A stretch of 64,000 nt of DNA from Myxococcus virescens. GTDB taxonomy: Bacteria; Myxococcota; Myxococcia; Myxococcales; Myxococcaceae. The stretch is from positions 124,001 through 188,000 of the forward strand of contig NZ_FNAJ01000007.1 of NCBI RefSeq assembly GCF_900101905.1, read 5' to 3'. The notes below the pieces were generated by a model. It saw nothing but the letters and a program-made list of their open reading frames with translations, did no database searches and had not been told where the DNA came from. Positions 17,671-26,359 of the stretch are shown here, piece after piece. Position numbers and translations under genes: made by a program. Position 1 is the stretch's first letter. Every line of letters begins with the position of its first letter.

Positions 17671-17834
17671 GGAAAGCCGGCTCCGAATGGCCAATGCGGG
17701 GGAGGAGGGACTGGCCGTCGCCGGTCGTAACATGCGCTTGGGCGGTCCCTCAACTTCCCGTCTTTCCTGGCGATTTGGGTGCCAGCCACCCCAGGGGACG
17801 GACAGGCGAACCCTGCTTTGGAGCAACGCGGCGC

Positions 17835-18410
17835 CTACCTCCGCCGAGCACGCCACTCATCGCGGCTCTGCCCCCAGCGGTCGACGCGGAGTGTGTCGTG
17901 CGGCGGTGGCAGGTGTGCTTGTCCCAGCACGCGCGACCCCAGCCGGAGCGCGACCTGCTGGGACGGGGTGTTCTCCGGCACGATGCAGTGGATGACGTCG
18001 GTCCAGCCGAGGTGGTCGAAGGCCCAGTCCATGGTCGCCGCCGTCGCCTCCGTGGCGTAGCCCCGGCCCCAGTGCTCGCGGAGCAGGCCCCAGCCAATCT
18101 CCGTTCCAGGCCAGCCCTCCGGCTTCCACGGGCCCACTCGACCCACCCACGCGCCCGTGGACTTCTCCAGCACGGAGAACATCGCGAAGCCCTGGAGCGA
18201 CCACGAGCCCGCCATCACACACAGGGTGCGCCACGCCATCGAGCGCGGCTGGACCCCTCCGATGAAACGCGCCGACTCCGGGTCGGCCGACAGCGCCGCG
18301 AAGCCATCCAGGTCCTCGGCTCGGGGAGGCCGGAGGATGAGACGCTGTGTTTCGAGCACGGGGCCATTGCTTGCCAGGAGCGACATTTCAAACGCCTTCA
18401 TGTGTGGCAT
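17835..18410 (-). CDS. GNAT acetyltransferase, RimJ/RimL type
   Basis: 191 residues from ATG 18410; ATG 18386 (MSLLASN) has AAGG at good spacing and may be the real start. The family pattern is clear: ETQRLILRPPRAEDLDGFAAL at the start, EIGWGLLREHWGRGYATEA for the acetyl-CoA loop and the helix SQQVALRLGSRVLG. Related enzymes acetylate the N-terminal amine of ribosomal proteins or small amines; the substrate is unknown. It lies downstream of the M13 protease on the same strand, but a strong hairpin separates them, so it is likely transcribed alone. Confidence 0.85.
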   Translation of the reverse strand: MPHMKAFEMSLLASNGPVLETQRLILRPPRAEDLDGFAALSADPESARFIGGVQPRSMAWRTLCVMAGSWSLQGFAMFSVLEKSTGAWVGRVGPWKPEGWPGTEIGWGLLREHWGRGYATEATAATMDWAFDHLGWTDVIHCIVPENTPSQQVALRLGSRVLGQAHLPPPHDTLRVDRWGQSRDEWRARRR

Positions 18411-18420
18411 TGAATTCGAA

Positions 18421-18454
18421 CCGCCAGGCGGCCGCGAATGAGACCGCCTGGCGG
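18421..18454 (-). terminator. terminator-like hairpin after M13 protease gene
   Basis: A perfect 11-bp inverted repeat, CCGCCAGGCGG and CCGCCTGGCGG, with a 12-nt loop, 51 nt past the protease stop codon on the minus strand. Each arm is itself nearly palindromic. On the minus strand it is followed by an AT-richer stretch. Confidence 0.65.
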
Positions 18455-18504
18455 GGGTGAGGGCATCTCAGTCCTTCTCCCCAGGAGATGTCGTCAAATG
18501 ACGT

Positions 18505-20649
18505 CTACCAGATGCGGACGCGCTGCTCGGGAGACAGGAACAGCGTCTGCCCGGGCTGGACATCGAACGCGCCATACCAGGCATCGAGGTTGCGCACGGT
18601 GGCGGTGCGGTACGGGCCCGGCGCGTGGCCGTCCGTCATGATGATGCGGCGCAGGTACGGCTCGCGGTACTTGGCGCGCCACACCTGACCGAAGCCGAGG
18701 AAGAAGCGCTGGTCACCCGTGTAGCCGTCGATGACAGGCGCGGGCTTTCCGCCCAGGGAGAGCTGGTAGGCGTCATAGGACACCGCCACCCCCGCCATGT
18801 CCGCGATGTTCTCGCCCAGCGTCAGCTCGCCATTCACAGACAGGTCCGGCAGCGGGCGGTATTCGTTGTACTGGGCCGCCAGGGCCTTCCCCGCGGCCTG
18901 GAACTTCGCTTCGTCCTCCTTCGTCCACCAGTTCTCCAGCTTGCCGCGCGCGTCGAACTTGGCGCCCACGTCGTCGAAGCTGTGGACGATTTCGTGACCG
19001 ATGACCGCGCCGATGCCGCCGTAGTTGACGGCCGGGTCCGCGTTCGCGTCGAAGAAGGGCGGCTGCAGGATGGCGGCCGGGAAGATGATGGAGTTCTGCT
19101 GCGGTGAGTTCAGCGCGTTCACCAGCTGCGGGACCATGTACCACTCCTTCCGGTCCACGGGCTGGCCCAGCTTGGCGACGTTGCGCTGGTACTCGAAGCG
19201 GACGGCGCGCTCGGCGTTGCCGTAGGCGTCACCGGCCACGATGTCGAGCCCCGAGTAGTCACGCCACTTCTCCGGGTGGCCGATGCTTGCCTGGAGCGTG
19301 CCCACCTTCTCCTTGGCGCGGGTCCGCGTCTCGGGCGACATCCACGTCAGCGCGTCGATGCGCTTCTCGAACGCGGTGATGATGTTGCGGACCATGGCCT
19401 CCGCTTCCGCCTTCACCTCCGGCGGGAAGTACTTCGCGACGTAAAGCTTGCCCACCGCCTCGCCCATGGAGAGGTTGGTGGCGTCCACGCCACGCTTCCA
19501 GCGCTCCTTCTGGGCGGGCGTTCCGCTCAGCGTCTTGCCGTTGAAGGCGAAGCTCTCGTCAACGAAGGCCTTGGGCAGGTACGGGGCCGCGCGGGCCACC
19601 GCGTGGAAGGCCAGGTAGTCCTTCCACGCCTGCAGGGGCTCGCTCTGGGCGAGCTTCGACAGGGCCGTCAGCGCGCTCGGCTGCCAGACGATGACCTGCT
19701 CCTGCGTGCCCAGGCCCGCGGCGTCGAAGAACTCCTTCCAGGCGAGGCCGGGCGCGCGCTTCCCGAACTCCGCGCGCGGCCAGGGGTTGTTCGCCTTGGA
19801 GATGTCCCGCGTGTCGACCTGCGACACGTGCGCCTGGGCCATCTTCCGCTCCAGGGCGAAGACGCGGCCCGCGCGGGTCTCCACGTCGTCGAAGCCGGCC
19901 AGCTTCAGCATGGCCGCGATGTGCGCCTGGTAGCTCTTGCGCAGCTCCGTGAAGCGCGGGTTGTCGACCAGGTAGTAGTCCCGGTCGGGCAGCCACAGGC
20001 CGCCTTGCAGCAGGTAGGGGGCGTAACGCGATGGCTCGTTCAGGTCCTCGGCCACCCAGAGGCCGAAGAGACGGTCCGTGGTGACGTCGCCCATGTTGAG
20101 CGCGTCCACGTCCGCGCGGAGGGTGGCGCCCAGCACCGTGGCCAGTTGCTTGCGCTGCCCGATGGCGGCGATGCGCTCCAGCTCCGGCTTGAGCGGCGCC
20201 ACGCCCTTGGCCTCGATGGCCGCCTCATCCATGAAGCTGGCGAAGATGTCGCCCACCTTCCGGGCTTCGCTGCCCTCGGGGGCCTGGCGCTGCGCCTCGA
20301 TGAGCTCGCGGTTGCGCTGGTCCGCCTGCTCCGCCAGCGTGGTGAACATGTTGTAGCTGGAGCGGTCCGGCGGAATCTCTGTCCGCTTCACCCAGGTGCC
20401 GTTGGCGAAGCCGTAGAAGTCGTTGCCCGGCACGATGTCGCGGTCCATGCCCGGGGTGTCGAAGCCGAAGGTCCCATACGTGGGCTTCGGCTTGGACGCG
20501 GGCGCCTCGGCGGGCGCCGTGGCGACAGGCGCGGGCGGTTCTGCTTTCTCCGCGGAGGTGGAAGACGCGCAGGAGGTGAGCAGCGCAGTGGTGCACGCGG
20601 AGACCAGCACATGCCTGGCGCCGGGGAAACGTCGATGGGGATGTGTCAA
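18505..20649 (-). CDS. M13 (neprilysin/PepO-like) metalloprotease lipoprotein
   Basis: 714 residues from TTG 20649, chosen because AGGAG lies 6-7 nt upstream and it yields a proper lipoprotein signal (VLVSACTTALLTSC). A start further upstream would bury the signal. After a Pro/Ala linker comes the M13 N-terminal domain (DIVPGNDFYGFANGTWVKR), then the catalytic domain. The HExxH zinc motif is HEIVH near residue 550, with the third ligand in ENIADMAG near 612. The conserved substrate-binding NALNS and the closing W-residue C-terminus (ending VRIW) are intact. Such enzymes cut peptides outside the inner membrane; myxobacteria carry several, and some have been tied to development and nutrition. 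Confidence 0.93.
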   Translation of the reverse strand: MTHPHRRFPGARHVLVSACTTALLTSCASSTSAEKAEPPAPVATAPAEAPASKPKPTYGTFGFDTPGMDRDIVPGNDFYGFANGTWVKRTEIPPDRSSYNMFTTLAEQADQRNRELIEAQRQAPEGSEARKVGDIFASFMDEAAIEAKGVAPLKPELERIAAIGQRKQLATVLGATLRADVDALNMGDVTTDRLFGLWVAEDLNEPSRYAPYLLQGGLWLPDRDYYLVDNPRFTELRKSYQAHIAAMLKLAGFDDVETRAGRVFALERKMAQAHVSQVDTRDISKANNPWPRAEFGKRAPGLAWKEFFDAAGLGTQEQVIVWQPSALTALSKLAQSEPLQAWKDYLAFHAVARAAPYLPKAFVDESFAFNGKTLSGTPAQKERWKRGVDATNLSMGEAVGKLYVAKYFPPEVKAEAEAMVRNIITAFEKRIDALTWMSPETRTRAKEKVGTLQASIGHPEKWRDYSGLDIVAGDAYGNAERAVRFEYQRNVAKLGQPVDRKEWYMVPQLVNALNSPQQNSIIFPAAILQPPFFDANADPAVNYGGIGAVIGHEIVHSFDDVGAKFDARGKLENWWTKEDEAKFQAAGKALAAQYNEYRPLPDLSVNGELTLGENIADMAGVAVSYDAYQLSLGGKPAPVIDGYTGDQRFFLGFGQVWRAKYREPYLRRIIMTDGHAPGPYRTATVRNLDAWYGAFDVQPGQTLFLSPEQRVRIW

Positions 20650-20894
20650 GGATTGCTCCTGAAACAGAGGGCTGCGAGCCGAAAACCGGGGATATAGACG
20701 GTCTGGCGTGCGAAGGCGCGGACCGAACAACGGATTCGGCGGTTTCATCCCGAGCGGGCGGACCTTTCGCCCGGACCGGCTCCGCCACAGCCGCCGAACG
20801 GCCGGGCCGTACCCGAGGGGCGTGTGACGGACGCCTAGGTTTGCAGGGAGCCGGGGCCGCGATGTGTCCGCGCCCCGACATCCAGGAGGCTCCC
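20650..20894. other. divergent intergenic region
   Basis: This 245-bp gap separates the divergent protease and DUF4136 lipoprotein genes and must hold both promoters. The only clear elements I can see are the two ribosome sites at its ends (AGGAG for the protease, AGGAGG at 20884 for the lipoprotein). Confidence 0.5.
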
Positions 20895-21500
20895 ATGCGG
20901 CTGTTGTTCCGAATCACCCCCGTGCTGTTGGGGCTGGCGCTGGCGGCCTGCTCGGGCATCCGCGTCAATACCAACTATGACCCCACGGCCGTCGAGCGCA
21001 TCGAAGACTTCCGCCGGTACGCCTGGCTGCCGCAGCCCCAGGGCAAGGACGCCCGCGTCTACAACGACATCATCGACGTGCGCGTGCGCATGGCGGTGGA
21101 CCAGGAGCTGAAGGCTCGTGGCTACCAGAGGGTGGACATGAGCGAGGACCCGGACTTTCTCGTGGGGTGGCAGGGCGCCATCGACACCAAGGTGTCTGTC
21201 GACACGGTGGACTCCTTCTATGGCTACCCCTGGGGCCCATACTGGAGCCCCTGGAGTTCCTTCTACGGACCCTACGGCTATCCGTACGGCATGGGGGGCC
21301 CGCGCACCTATGTCCGCGAATACGACGTGGGCACGCTCATCCTCGACGGCGTGGATGCCCGGGAGCAGCGGCTGGTCTGGCGCGGCACGGCCCAGGCGGA
21401 GCTCCACCGCAACCTGTCGCCCGATGCACTCCAGAAGAAGATCAACGACGCCGTGCACAAGCTGCTGTCGCGCTTCCCGCCCCGCCCGGAAGCGTCCTGA
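20895..21500 (+). CDS. DUF4136 lipoprotein
   Basis: 201 residues. AGGAGG lies 5 nt before ATG 20895. The lipoprotein signal is LLGLALAACSG with Cys17. The DUF4136 pattern follows (YDPTAVERIEDFRRYAWL, then DPDFLVGW, then GTLILDGVDAREQRLVWRGTA and a final helix of SPDALQKKINDAVHKLLSRFP). A Tyr/Pro/Gly-rich insert (YGYPWGPYWSPW...GYPYGMGG) sits between the two halves, as often in this family. The function is unknown; it is probably attached to the outer membrane. Confidence 0.88.
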   Translation: MRLLFRITPVLLGLALAACSGIRVNTNYDPTAVERIEDFRRYAWLPQPQGKDARVYNDIIDVRVRMAVDQELKARGYQRVDMSEDPDFLVGWQGAIDTKVSVDTVDSFYGYPWGPYWSPWSSFYGPYGYPYGMGGPRTYVREYDVGTLILDGVDAREQRLVWRGTAQAELHRNLSPDALQKKINDAVHKLLSRFPPRPEAS

Positions 21501-21561
21501 GCCGGCCAGGCAGCCACGCCCACGCGTTTTCGGTTGCGAGCCCCCATGTCGGCCGTCAGTA

Positions 21562-21590
21562 TTAGACCAGTGGTCCAACCATCGGTCTAG
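21562..21590. promoter_or_regulatory. candidate TetR operator before Rieske gene
   Basis: Two adjoining dyads lie 13-40 bp before the Rieske start: GACCA-G-TGGTC (21565-21575, perfect, and 7 of 8 pairs when extended to TT...AA), and ACC-ATC-GGT (21578-21586). The outer arms TAGACC and GGTCTA also match each other. The TetR gene downstream is a good candidate to bind here. Confidence 0.5.
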
Positions 21591-21602
21591 GCTGGGTGTT
21601 CG

Positions 21603-22595
21603 ATGAACGAGGCGACAGGCTCGAAGCACGCCGAGCAGTGGGCGGCGCATTGGTACGCGGTGGCGCGGTCACCGGCGCTCGGGACGGGACGGCCCTTGGG
21701 AATCCAGCGCCTGGGGCGGCGGCTCGTGCTCTGGCGGGACGCCGCGGGCGAGGCCCACTGCGCGGATGCGGCCTGTCCTCACCGGGGCGCGGACCTCGGG
21801 CTCGGACGCGTGCGGCAGGGGGCGCTCGAATGCCCCTACCACGGCTTCCGTTACGAGGGTGGCGGCGCCTGTCTGGCCATGCCCTGTGAGGGGCGTGACG
21901 CGAAGCCCTCGCGAGGCCTCGCGCTGCGCATGCATCCGGTGCGAGAGGCGCATGGGTTCATCTGGGCGTGGCTGGGGGGCAGGGTGCCCGCGTCCCTTCC
22001 TCCGCTGCCCTGGCTCGCAGACGCGCCGGAGCCTGATTCGAGCAGCGCCGCGGTGGAGGAGGTCTGGAACGCACGCTTCACCCGGGTCATGGAGGGGATG
22101 ATGGACCTCCATCACTTTCCCTTCGCGCACCGGCGTTACGTCCCGCCGGGCTACACGCGGTTGGACCCCTATGAGGTCCACGTGGACGCGGGGGCCATTC
22201 GCACCGTCGGCTGGCTGCGCAAGGAGACACGTCCGCCTGGGACGGGGTTCCGTTTCGCCATCGACGTGGGCTACCCGGGCGTCATTCACCTGCGCTTCAC
22301 GCCCCGGCTGGTCGCCGCCGTCGTCTGCACGCCCGTGGATGCCGAGCACACGTGGATCGCGGCGCGCTTCCGCCAGCAATACGTCCGGCTGCCGGGGCTC
22401 CGGTGGCTCGCTGCCCGGCTGGCGATTGCGTTCGAGTTCCGCTTCATCCAGCCGGACGACTACCGGATGGTCCGCTCCAGCCTGCCTCGCTCCGGTGCGC
22501 TGACCCACGGCACGCTCATCCGGGCGGACCGTGCCATCGTCGCGTGGCATCAACTGCATCGCGCGGCGCTCGGCGACACTCCTGGCGCATCCTGA
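21603..22595 (+). CDS. Rieske [2Fe-2S] oxygenase-like protein
   Basis: 330 residues. The Rieske cluster motif is complete: CPHRGADLGLG (C-x-H) and, 15-20 residues later, CPYHGFRY (C-x-x-H). The C-terminal part has the helix-grip style of ring-hydroxylating oxygenase alpha subunits and holds a candidate mononuclear iron site in MEGMMDLHHFPFAHRRYV (a D-x-x-H-x-x-x-x-H pattern). Such enzymes use electrons from a reductase to oxygenate or demethylate aromatic, sterol or lipid substrates; the substrate here is unknown. No reductase partner is adjacent. A TetR gene follows after 17 bp and a dyad operator sits upstream, so expression is probably repressed until a ligand appears. Confidence 0.88.
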   Translation: MNEATGSKHAEQWAAHWYAVARSPALGTGRPLGIQRLGRRLVLWRDAAGEAHCADAACPHRGADLGLGRVRQGALECPYHGFRYEGGGACLAMPCEGRDAKPSRGLALRMHPVREAHGFIWAWLGGRVPASLPPLPWLADAPEPDSSSAAVEEVWNARFTRVMEGMMDLHHFPFAHRRYVPPGYTRLDPYEVHVDAGAIRTVGWLRKETRPPGTGFRFAIDVGYPGVIHLRFTPRLVAAVVCTPVDAEHTWIAARFRQQYVRLPGLRWLAARLAIAFEFRFIQPDDYRMVRSSLPRSGALTHGTLIRADRAIVAWHQLHRAALGDTPGAS

Positions 22596-22612
22596 TAGAA
22601 GCGCTGCGTCCA

Positions 22613-23263
22613 ATGCCCCGTCCCCGCGCCAGCAGGCTCGACCCCGAGCGCAGACAGACACTCCTCGCCGTGGCCGCGGAGGAGTTCGCGGAGCACGGCT
22701 TCGATGGGGCCTCCTACAACCGCATCCTGGAGCGCGCGGGCTTCTCGAAGGGCGTCGCGTACTACTACTTCGAGGGCAAGGACGACCTTTATGCCGCCGT
22801 GCTGGCCCTCACGTTGGACACGCTCGCGCAGCGATTCGGGGCCTGGCAGCGTCCCGCGGACGCGGACGGCTTCTGGCGCACCCTGCGTGAGCGGTACTTC
22901 GCGCTGACGACGCACATCGTGAACGACGAGCGCTCGGCCCGGCTTCTCCGGAGCATGTCGCAAGCGCGCACCCATCCGAAGCTCCAGGAGGCGTGGCTGC
23001 GCTTCGAAGGGCCGCTGGTGGGGTGGTTCCAACGCGTCCTGGCGGACGGGCGCGCGCTGGGCGCGGTGCGTGGCGATGTGCCGGAGTCCCTGCTGCTGGC
23101 ATCCCTCATGGGCATCGGACAGGCCACGGATGGGTGGCTGCTCGAACAGTGGGCGCACAGCGGCGTGCCGGCGCTCCAGCGCGGGGCGGAGCAGGTGTTC
23201 TCCCTCTTCGAGGACCTGCTGGTCCCCAGGCCCGTGGGCCCGCCTCCCGCGAAGCGGCGCTGA
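22613..23263 (+). CDS. TetR-family transcriptional regulator
   Basis: 216 residues from ATG 22613. The N-terminal helix-turn-helix domain is typical: LLAVAAEEFAEHGFDGASYNRILERAGFSKGVAYYYFEGKDDLY, read here in continuous pieces. The C-terminal ligand domain is not assignable to a known inducer class. It starts 17 bp after the Rieske gene, so the two probably form one transcript controlled by this repressor through the dyads upstream of the Rieske gene. The MFS exporter 130 bp downstream may belong to the same regulon. Confidence 0.9.
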   Translation: MPRPRASRLDPERRQTLLAVAAEEFAEHGFDGASYNRILERAGFSKGVAYYYFEGKDDLYAAVLALTLDTLAQRFGAWQRPADADGFWRTLRERYFALTTHIVNDERSARLLRSMSQARTHPKLQEAWLRFEGPLVGWFQRVLADGRALGAVRGDVPESLLLASLMGIGQATDGWLLEQWAHSGVPALQRGAEQVFSLFEDLLVPRPVGPPPAKRR

Positions 23264-23392
23264 GGCGGACCCTGGCGGGCAGGGCGTCTTGATAGGCGCA
23301 GGCCCGGTTCGCGCAGGCCCCCCTGGACGCCGCGGCAGGGCCGGATGCGAAACCTGTTTCCCTGGCGGGCGGGGCCGTCAATCATCTGGCGC

Positions 23393-24634
23393 ATGCCCCC
23401 GCCATCATGGACTTCTCCCGTGCCCCGGAACGTGCAGCGACGGGTACGGGCGCTCGTCTTCGTCACGGTGTTCCTGGACCTGGTCGGCTTCGGCCTCATC
23501 ATCCCGTTGCTGCCGTTCTACGTGGAGTCCATGGGCGGGACGGCCACGACGGCGGGTGTGCTGCTGGCGTTGTTCTCCCTCGCACAACTCGTCGCCTCGC
23601 CGGTGCTGGGGCGGCTGTCGGACCGGGTGGGGCGCCGCCCCGTCATCCTGCTGAGCCTGCTGGGCAACGCGATCTCCATGGCCCTGTTCGCGTACTCCAC
23701 CCACGTCCAATGGCTGCCGTGGTTGTTCGCGTCGCGGCTGCTCGCGGGCGCCACCGCGGGCAACCTGGCGGCGTGTCAGGCGGCGGTGGCGGACGTCACG
23801 GACGAGCGAGGGCGGGCCGCGGGCATGGGGCTCGTCGGCGCGGGCATTGGCCTGGGCATGGTGCTGGGGCCCGTCATCGGCAGCTTCCTCCATGTGCATG
23901 GCGCCTGGGCGCCACCGCTGGCGGGCGCGGTGATGGCGGCGGCGGCGATGCTCGGCGTGCTCTTCTTCTTTCCGGAGACACACCGCCCGCGGGCGGAGCG
24001 GCACGAGGCGCCAGGCCGTCCCCGGGTCCGGCTGTCCGACGTCCTGGCCCGGCCCGGGCTGGGCGCGGTGCTGGCGTTGACGTTCCTGGTGTTCATCGGG
24101 ATGACGAACCTCCAGGTGTCGCTGGGGCTGCTGGCCCAGGCGCGCTTCGGCTGGGGCGAACAGGAGATCGGGCGGCTCTTCGCGTTGATGGGCCTGGTCA
24201 CCTTCGTGCTTCAGGCCTTCGTCATCGGCTGGCTGACGCGCCGGGTCCGGGACACGACATTGGTGCTGGTGGGCGCCGCGTGCATGGGGGCCGGGCTCAC
24301 GTGCATCGCCGCCGCGGGCCACGGTGCCATGTTGGTGCTGGCCATGGTGCTGGTGGGCTCGGGGACGGGCTTGTTGCAGCCGCTGATGGCCAGCCTGGCC
24401 TCCGGGTTCGCGGGGAGCGAGTTGCGCGGCGGAGTGCTGGGCGTGGTGCAGTCGGCGGGCGGGCTCGCGCGCGTGGTGGGGCCGGTGTGGAGCGGCTTCC
24501 TCTACTCGCGGCTGGGGCCTGGTGCGCCCTTCACCAGTGGGGCGGTGGCGGCGGGCGTCGCGCTGTTGGTGGGAGCTTCGCTCCTGCGGCGGCGCGTTCC
24601 GGACGCGCCGCCGCAGTCGAGCTTGAAGGTCTGA
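23393..24634 (+). CDS. MFS drug-efflux transporter, TetA/DHA1-like
   Basis: 413 residues from ATG 23393; ATG 23345 would add 16 residues. Twelve hydrophobic segments are expected from the sequence. The first is ALVFVTVFLDLVGFGLIIPLLPFYV, read in two halves, and matches the TetA/DHA1 group. The conserved loop 2-3 motif GRLSDRVGRRPV and the motif-C-like GAGIGLGMVLGPVIG are intact. It exports a small molecule in exchange for protons; the substrate is not evident. It follows the Rieske-TetR pair on the same strand and may protect against the same compound. Confidence 0.88.
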   Translation: MPPPSWTSPVPRNVQRRVRALVFVTVFLDLVGFGLIIPLLPFYVESMGGTATTAGVLLALFSLAQLVASPVLGRLSDRVGRRPVILLSLLGNAISMALFAYSTHVQWLPWLFASRLLAGATAGNLAACQAAVADVTDERGRAAGMGLVGAGIGLGMVLGPVIGSFLHVHGAWAPPLAGAVMAAAAMLGVLFFFPETHRPRAERHEAPGRPRVRLSDVLARPGLGAVLALTFLVFIGMTNLQVSLGLLAQARFGWGEQEIGRLFALMGLVTFVLQAFVIGWLTRRVRDTTLVLVGAACMGAGLTCIAAAGHGAMLVLAMVLVGSGTGLLQPLMASLASGFAGSELRGGVLGVVQSAGGLARVVGPVWSGFLYSRLGPGAPFTSGAVAAGVALLVGASLLRRRVPDAPPQSSLKV

Positions 24635-24646
24635 GCGCGGGGCCGC

Positions 24647-26005
24647 TTACAGGCAGTAGCGCGCGAACGTCGGGCTGCTGCACAGGCTCTGGAAGGCCGT
24701 CAGGTTGCAGGTGTCGGCGCCGGGACCGACGTTGCACGGATTGCCATGCGGGCTGCCGTAGTCGCTGCAGGTGAACTCGACGCGTTCGCCGAACAGGTAG
24801 GTGACGGCCACGGTGTTGTTCGCGTACTGGCCGTTGACGACGCAGCGGTCCAGGTCGCCCGAGTGGTCCACGGTGTAGACGCCGTGGGACAGGAAGCCGG
24901 GGCACTCCACCGTGCAACTCGTCGGCGACTCCGGCGGGCGGAAGCCATACATGAAGGTGTTCGGCTGGCCGGTGGTCGCGCCGAACGTCCCCGCGGGCGC
25001 GCCGGTGGGGCTCAGCGGGTCTCCGGTGCCGTTCCAATTTCCCTTGGCCAGCGAGTACGTGCTCGCGCCCACGGCGGACAGGGCGTTGAGCGCGTCAGCC
25101 TGGTTGCCCGCGGCGCCGTAGAACGTCCGGAAGGAGCGGACCTGTCCGACGGCGAGCGAGCCCAGCCGGAAGTCGAGCTGCGCGCCCAGGTCACCCGGGC
25201 CCACGTTGGTGAAGTCACCCGTGCCGCCCATGAGCGAGTAGTTGATGGCCAGCGGGTCCAGTGACACGAAGTTGTTGTCGACCGCGCTCACCACCCAGGG
25301 GTTGCCCGCAGTGCCCGCGACGGTGACGTATTCGGAGAAGGTGTTGGGCAGGATGTCGTAGTCGATGCCGCGCGTGTAGCGCAGGTCGGAGATGAAGGCC
25401 GTGCCGATGTTCTCGATGAGGACGTCCACCTGGTACAGATGGTTCGTCACCGGCGACGGCGTGTAGATGTGCGTCACCCGGAACGTGTTCCCCACGCGCA
25501 CCACCGACATGGTGGAGATGGGCGATGGCGCGTTGATCTCCACCGTGAGGTTGGAGGACGCGCCGCAGTCCGCGGAGCTGTAGCCGGAGATGCCCAGGTC
25601 GGCGCTCGCGACGCCCCAGCCCTCACACGCGCTCCCGGGCGCGGCGGCCTCGCCGTTGGTGGGCAGGTAGCGCAAGCCAATCGTGCGGGTGCCGAAGGTG
25701 CCGCTGGAGACCGTGTTGGTGGGGCAGGGGAGGTTCAGGTGCCCCGCGGGCGCGACGCCGAGCCGGACGACGCCGTGGTCGATCATCCCGGGACAGTCGG
25801 GCAGGGGCGGGGGGAGGAAGTGGGGCTCGGACGCGAGGAGGCGCTCCGCGCGCAACAGGGCCCTCGCGTTCTGGGGATGGATCCGTGCCTTCGCGTCGGT
25901 GGGGGCAAGCTCCTCCGCGCCGGAGGCCATCGCCTGGCCGCTCCAGGACAGGGCGCAGAGGAGTGCCGCGTGCAGAAAGCGCTGGGGATTCTTCGATGTG
26001 AGCAT
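24647..26005 (-). CDS. secreted cysteine-containing protein of unknown function
   Basis: 452 residues from ATG 26005, chosen for AGGAGA upstream; it gives a Sec signal (FLHAALLCALSWSGQAMAS). I do not recognise the family. The mature part is beta-rich and Gly/Ser/Asn-rich with many cysteines, mostly paired late in the chain (SCTVECPGF, RCVVNGQ, FTCSDYG, PCNVG, TCNLTAFQSLCSS, ending ARYCL), suggesting disulfides outside the cell. The sentence-like central part (VDVLIENIGTAFISDLRYTRGIDYDI) recalls surface or adhesion beta-sandwich domains. It converges with the MFS gene with only 12 bp between stops. Confidence 0.75.
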   Translation of the reverse strand: MLTSKNPQRFLHAALLCALSWSGQAMASGAEELAPTDAKARIHPQNARALLRAERLLASEPHFLPPPLPDCPGMIDHGVVRLGVAPAGHLNLPCPTNTVSSGTFGTRTIGLRYLPTNGEAAAPGSACEGWGVASADLGISGYSSADCGASSNLTVEINAPSPISTMSVVRVGNTFRVTHIYTPSPVTNHLYQVDVLIENIGTAFISDLRYTRGIDYDILPNTFSEYVTVAGTAGNPWVVSAVDNNFVSLDPLAINYSLMGGTGDFTNVGPGDLGAQLDFRLGSLAVGQVRSFRTFYGAAGNQADALNALSAVGASTYSLAKGNWNGTGDPLSPTGAPAGTFGATTGQPNTFMYGFRPPESPTSCTVECPGFLSHGVYTVDHSGDLDRCVVNGQYANNTVAVTYLFGERVEFTCSDYGSPHGNPCNVGPGADTCNLTAFQSLCSSPTFARYCL

Positions 26006-26359
26006 CCAGGTTCTCCTGTACCCGGCGAGACCGGGCAGTGAGAGGGCCATGACCGGCCCGCCGTGCAGCCGCGGGGCCTGACCTGGATGCGCTGCCACTG
26101 GCGGCGGCGCCCGGTGGGCCCGAGGCGTCCGCAGCCTAGCCAGTTACGGAGCGTACGTGTGCGTTGTGCTCGCTGTGACACAGACTGCGTGTAGGGGGAC
26201 GGCGATGTGGCCGTGGGGATTCCTTGGAGGGGGGAACCCTGCGTGTGGGCGCTGGGCCCGCTCTGTCGGAATGGGTTATGGACAGTGTGGAATCCTCCAT
26301 TGAGGGCATCCTCAACGGCCCACCTGACCCGAGAACCCTTCAAGCCGACCTTCGTCCAC
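26006..26359. other. 354-bp divergent intergenic region
   Basis: This lies between the divergent secreted-protein and OpgC-like genes and should contain both promoters. I see no convincing RNA gene, repeat or coding region. The middle (26135-26200) is richer in A/T and holds TGTGACACAGA-like dyads, but no operator can be named. Confidence 0.4.

Noticed and set aside
13828-17730. 1300-codon open frame on the plus strand opposite the TPR gene
   Set aside because: It is an antisense shadow typical of GC-rich codon use; its product is Arg/Gln/Leu/His-rich with no domain, while the minus strand encodes clear TPR units.
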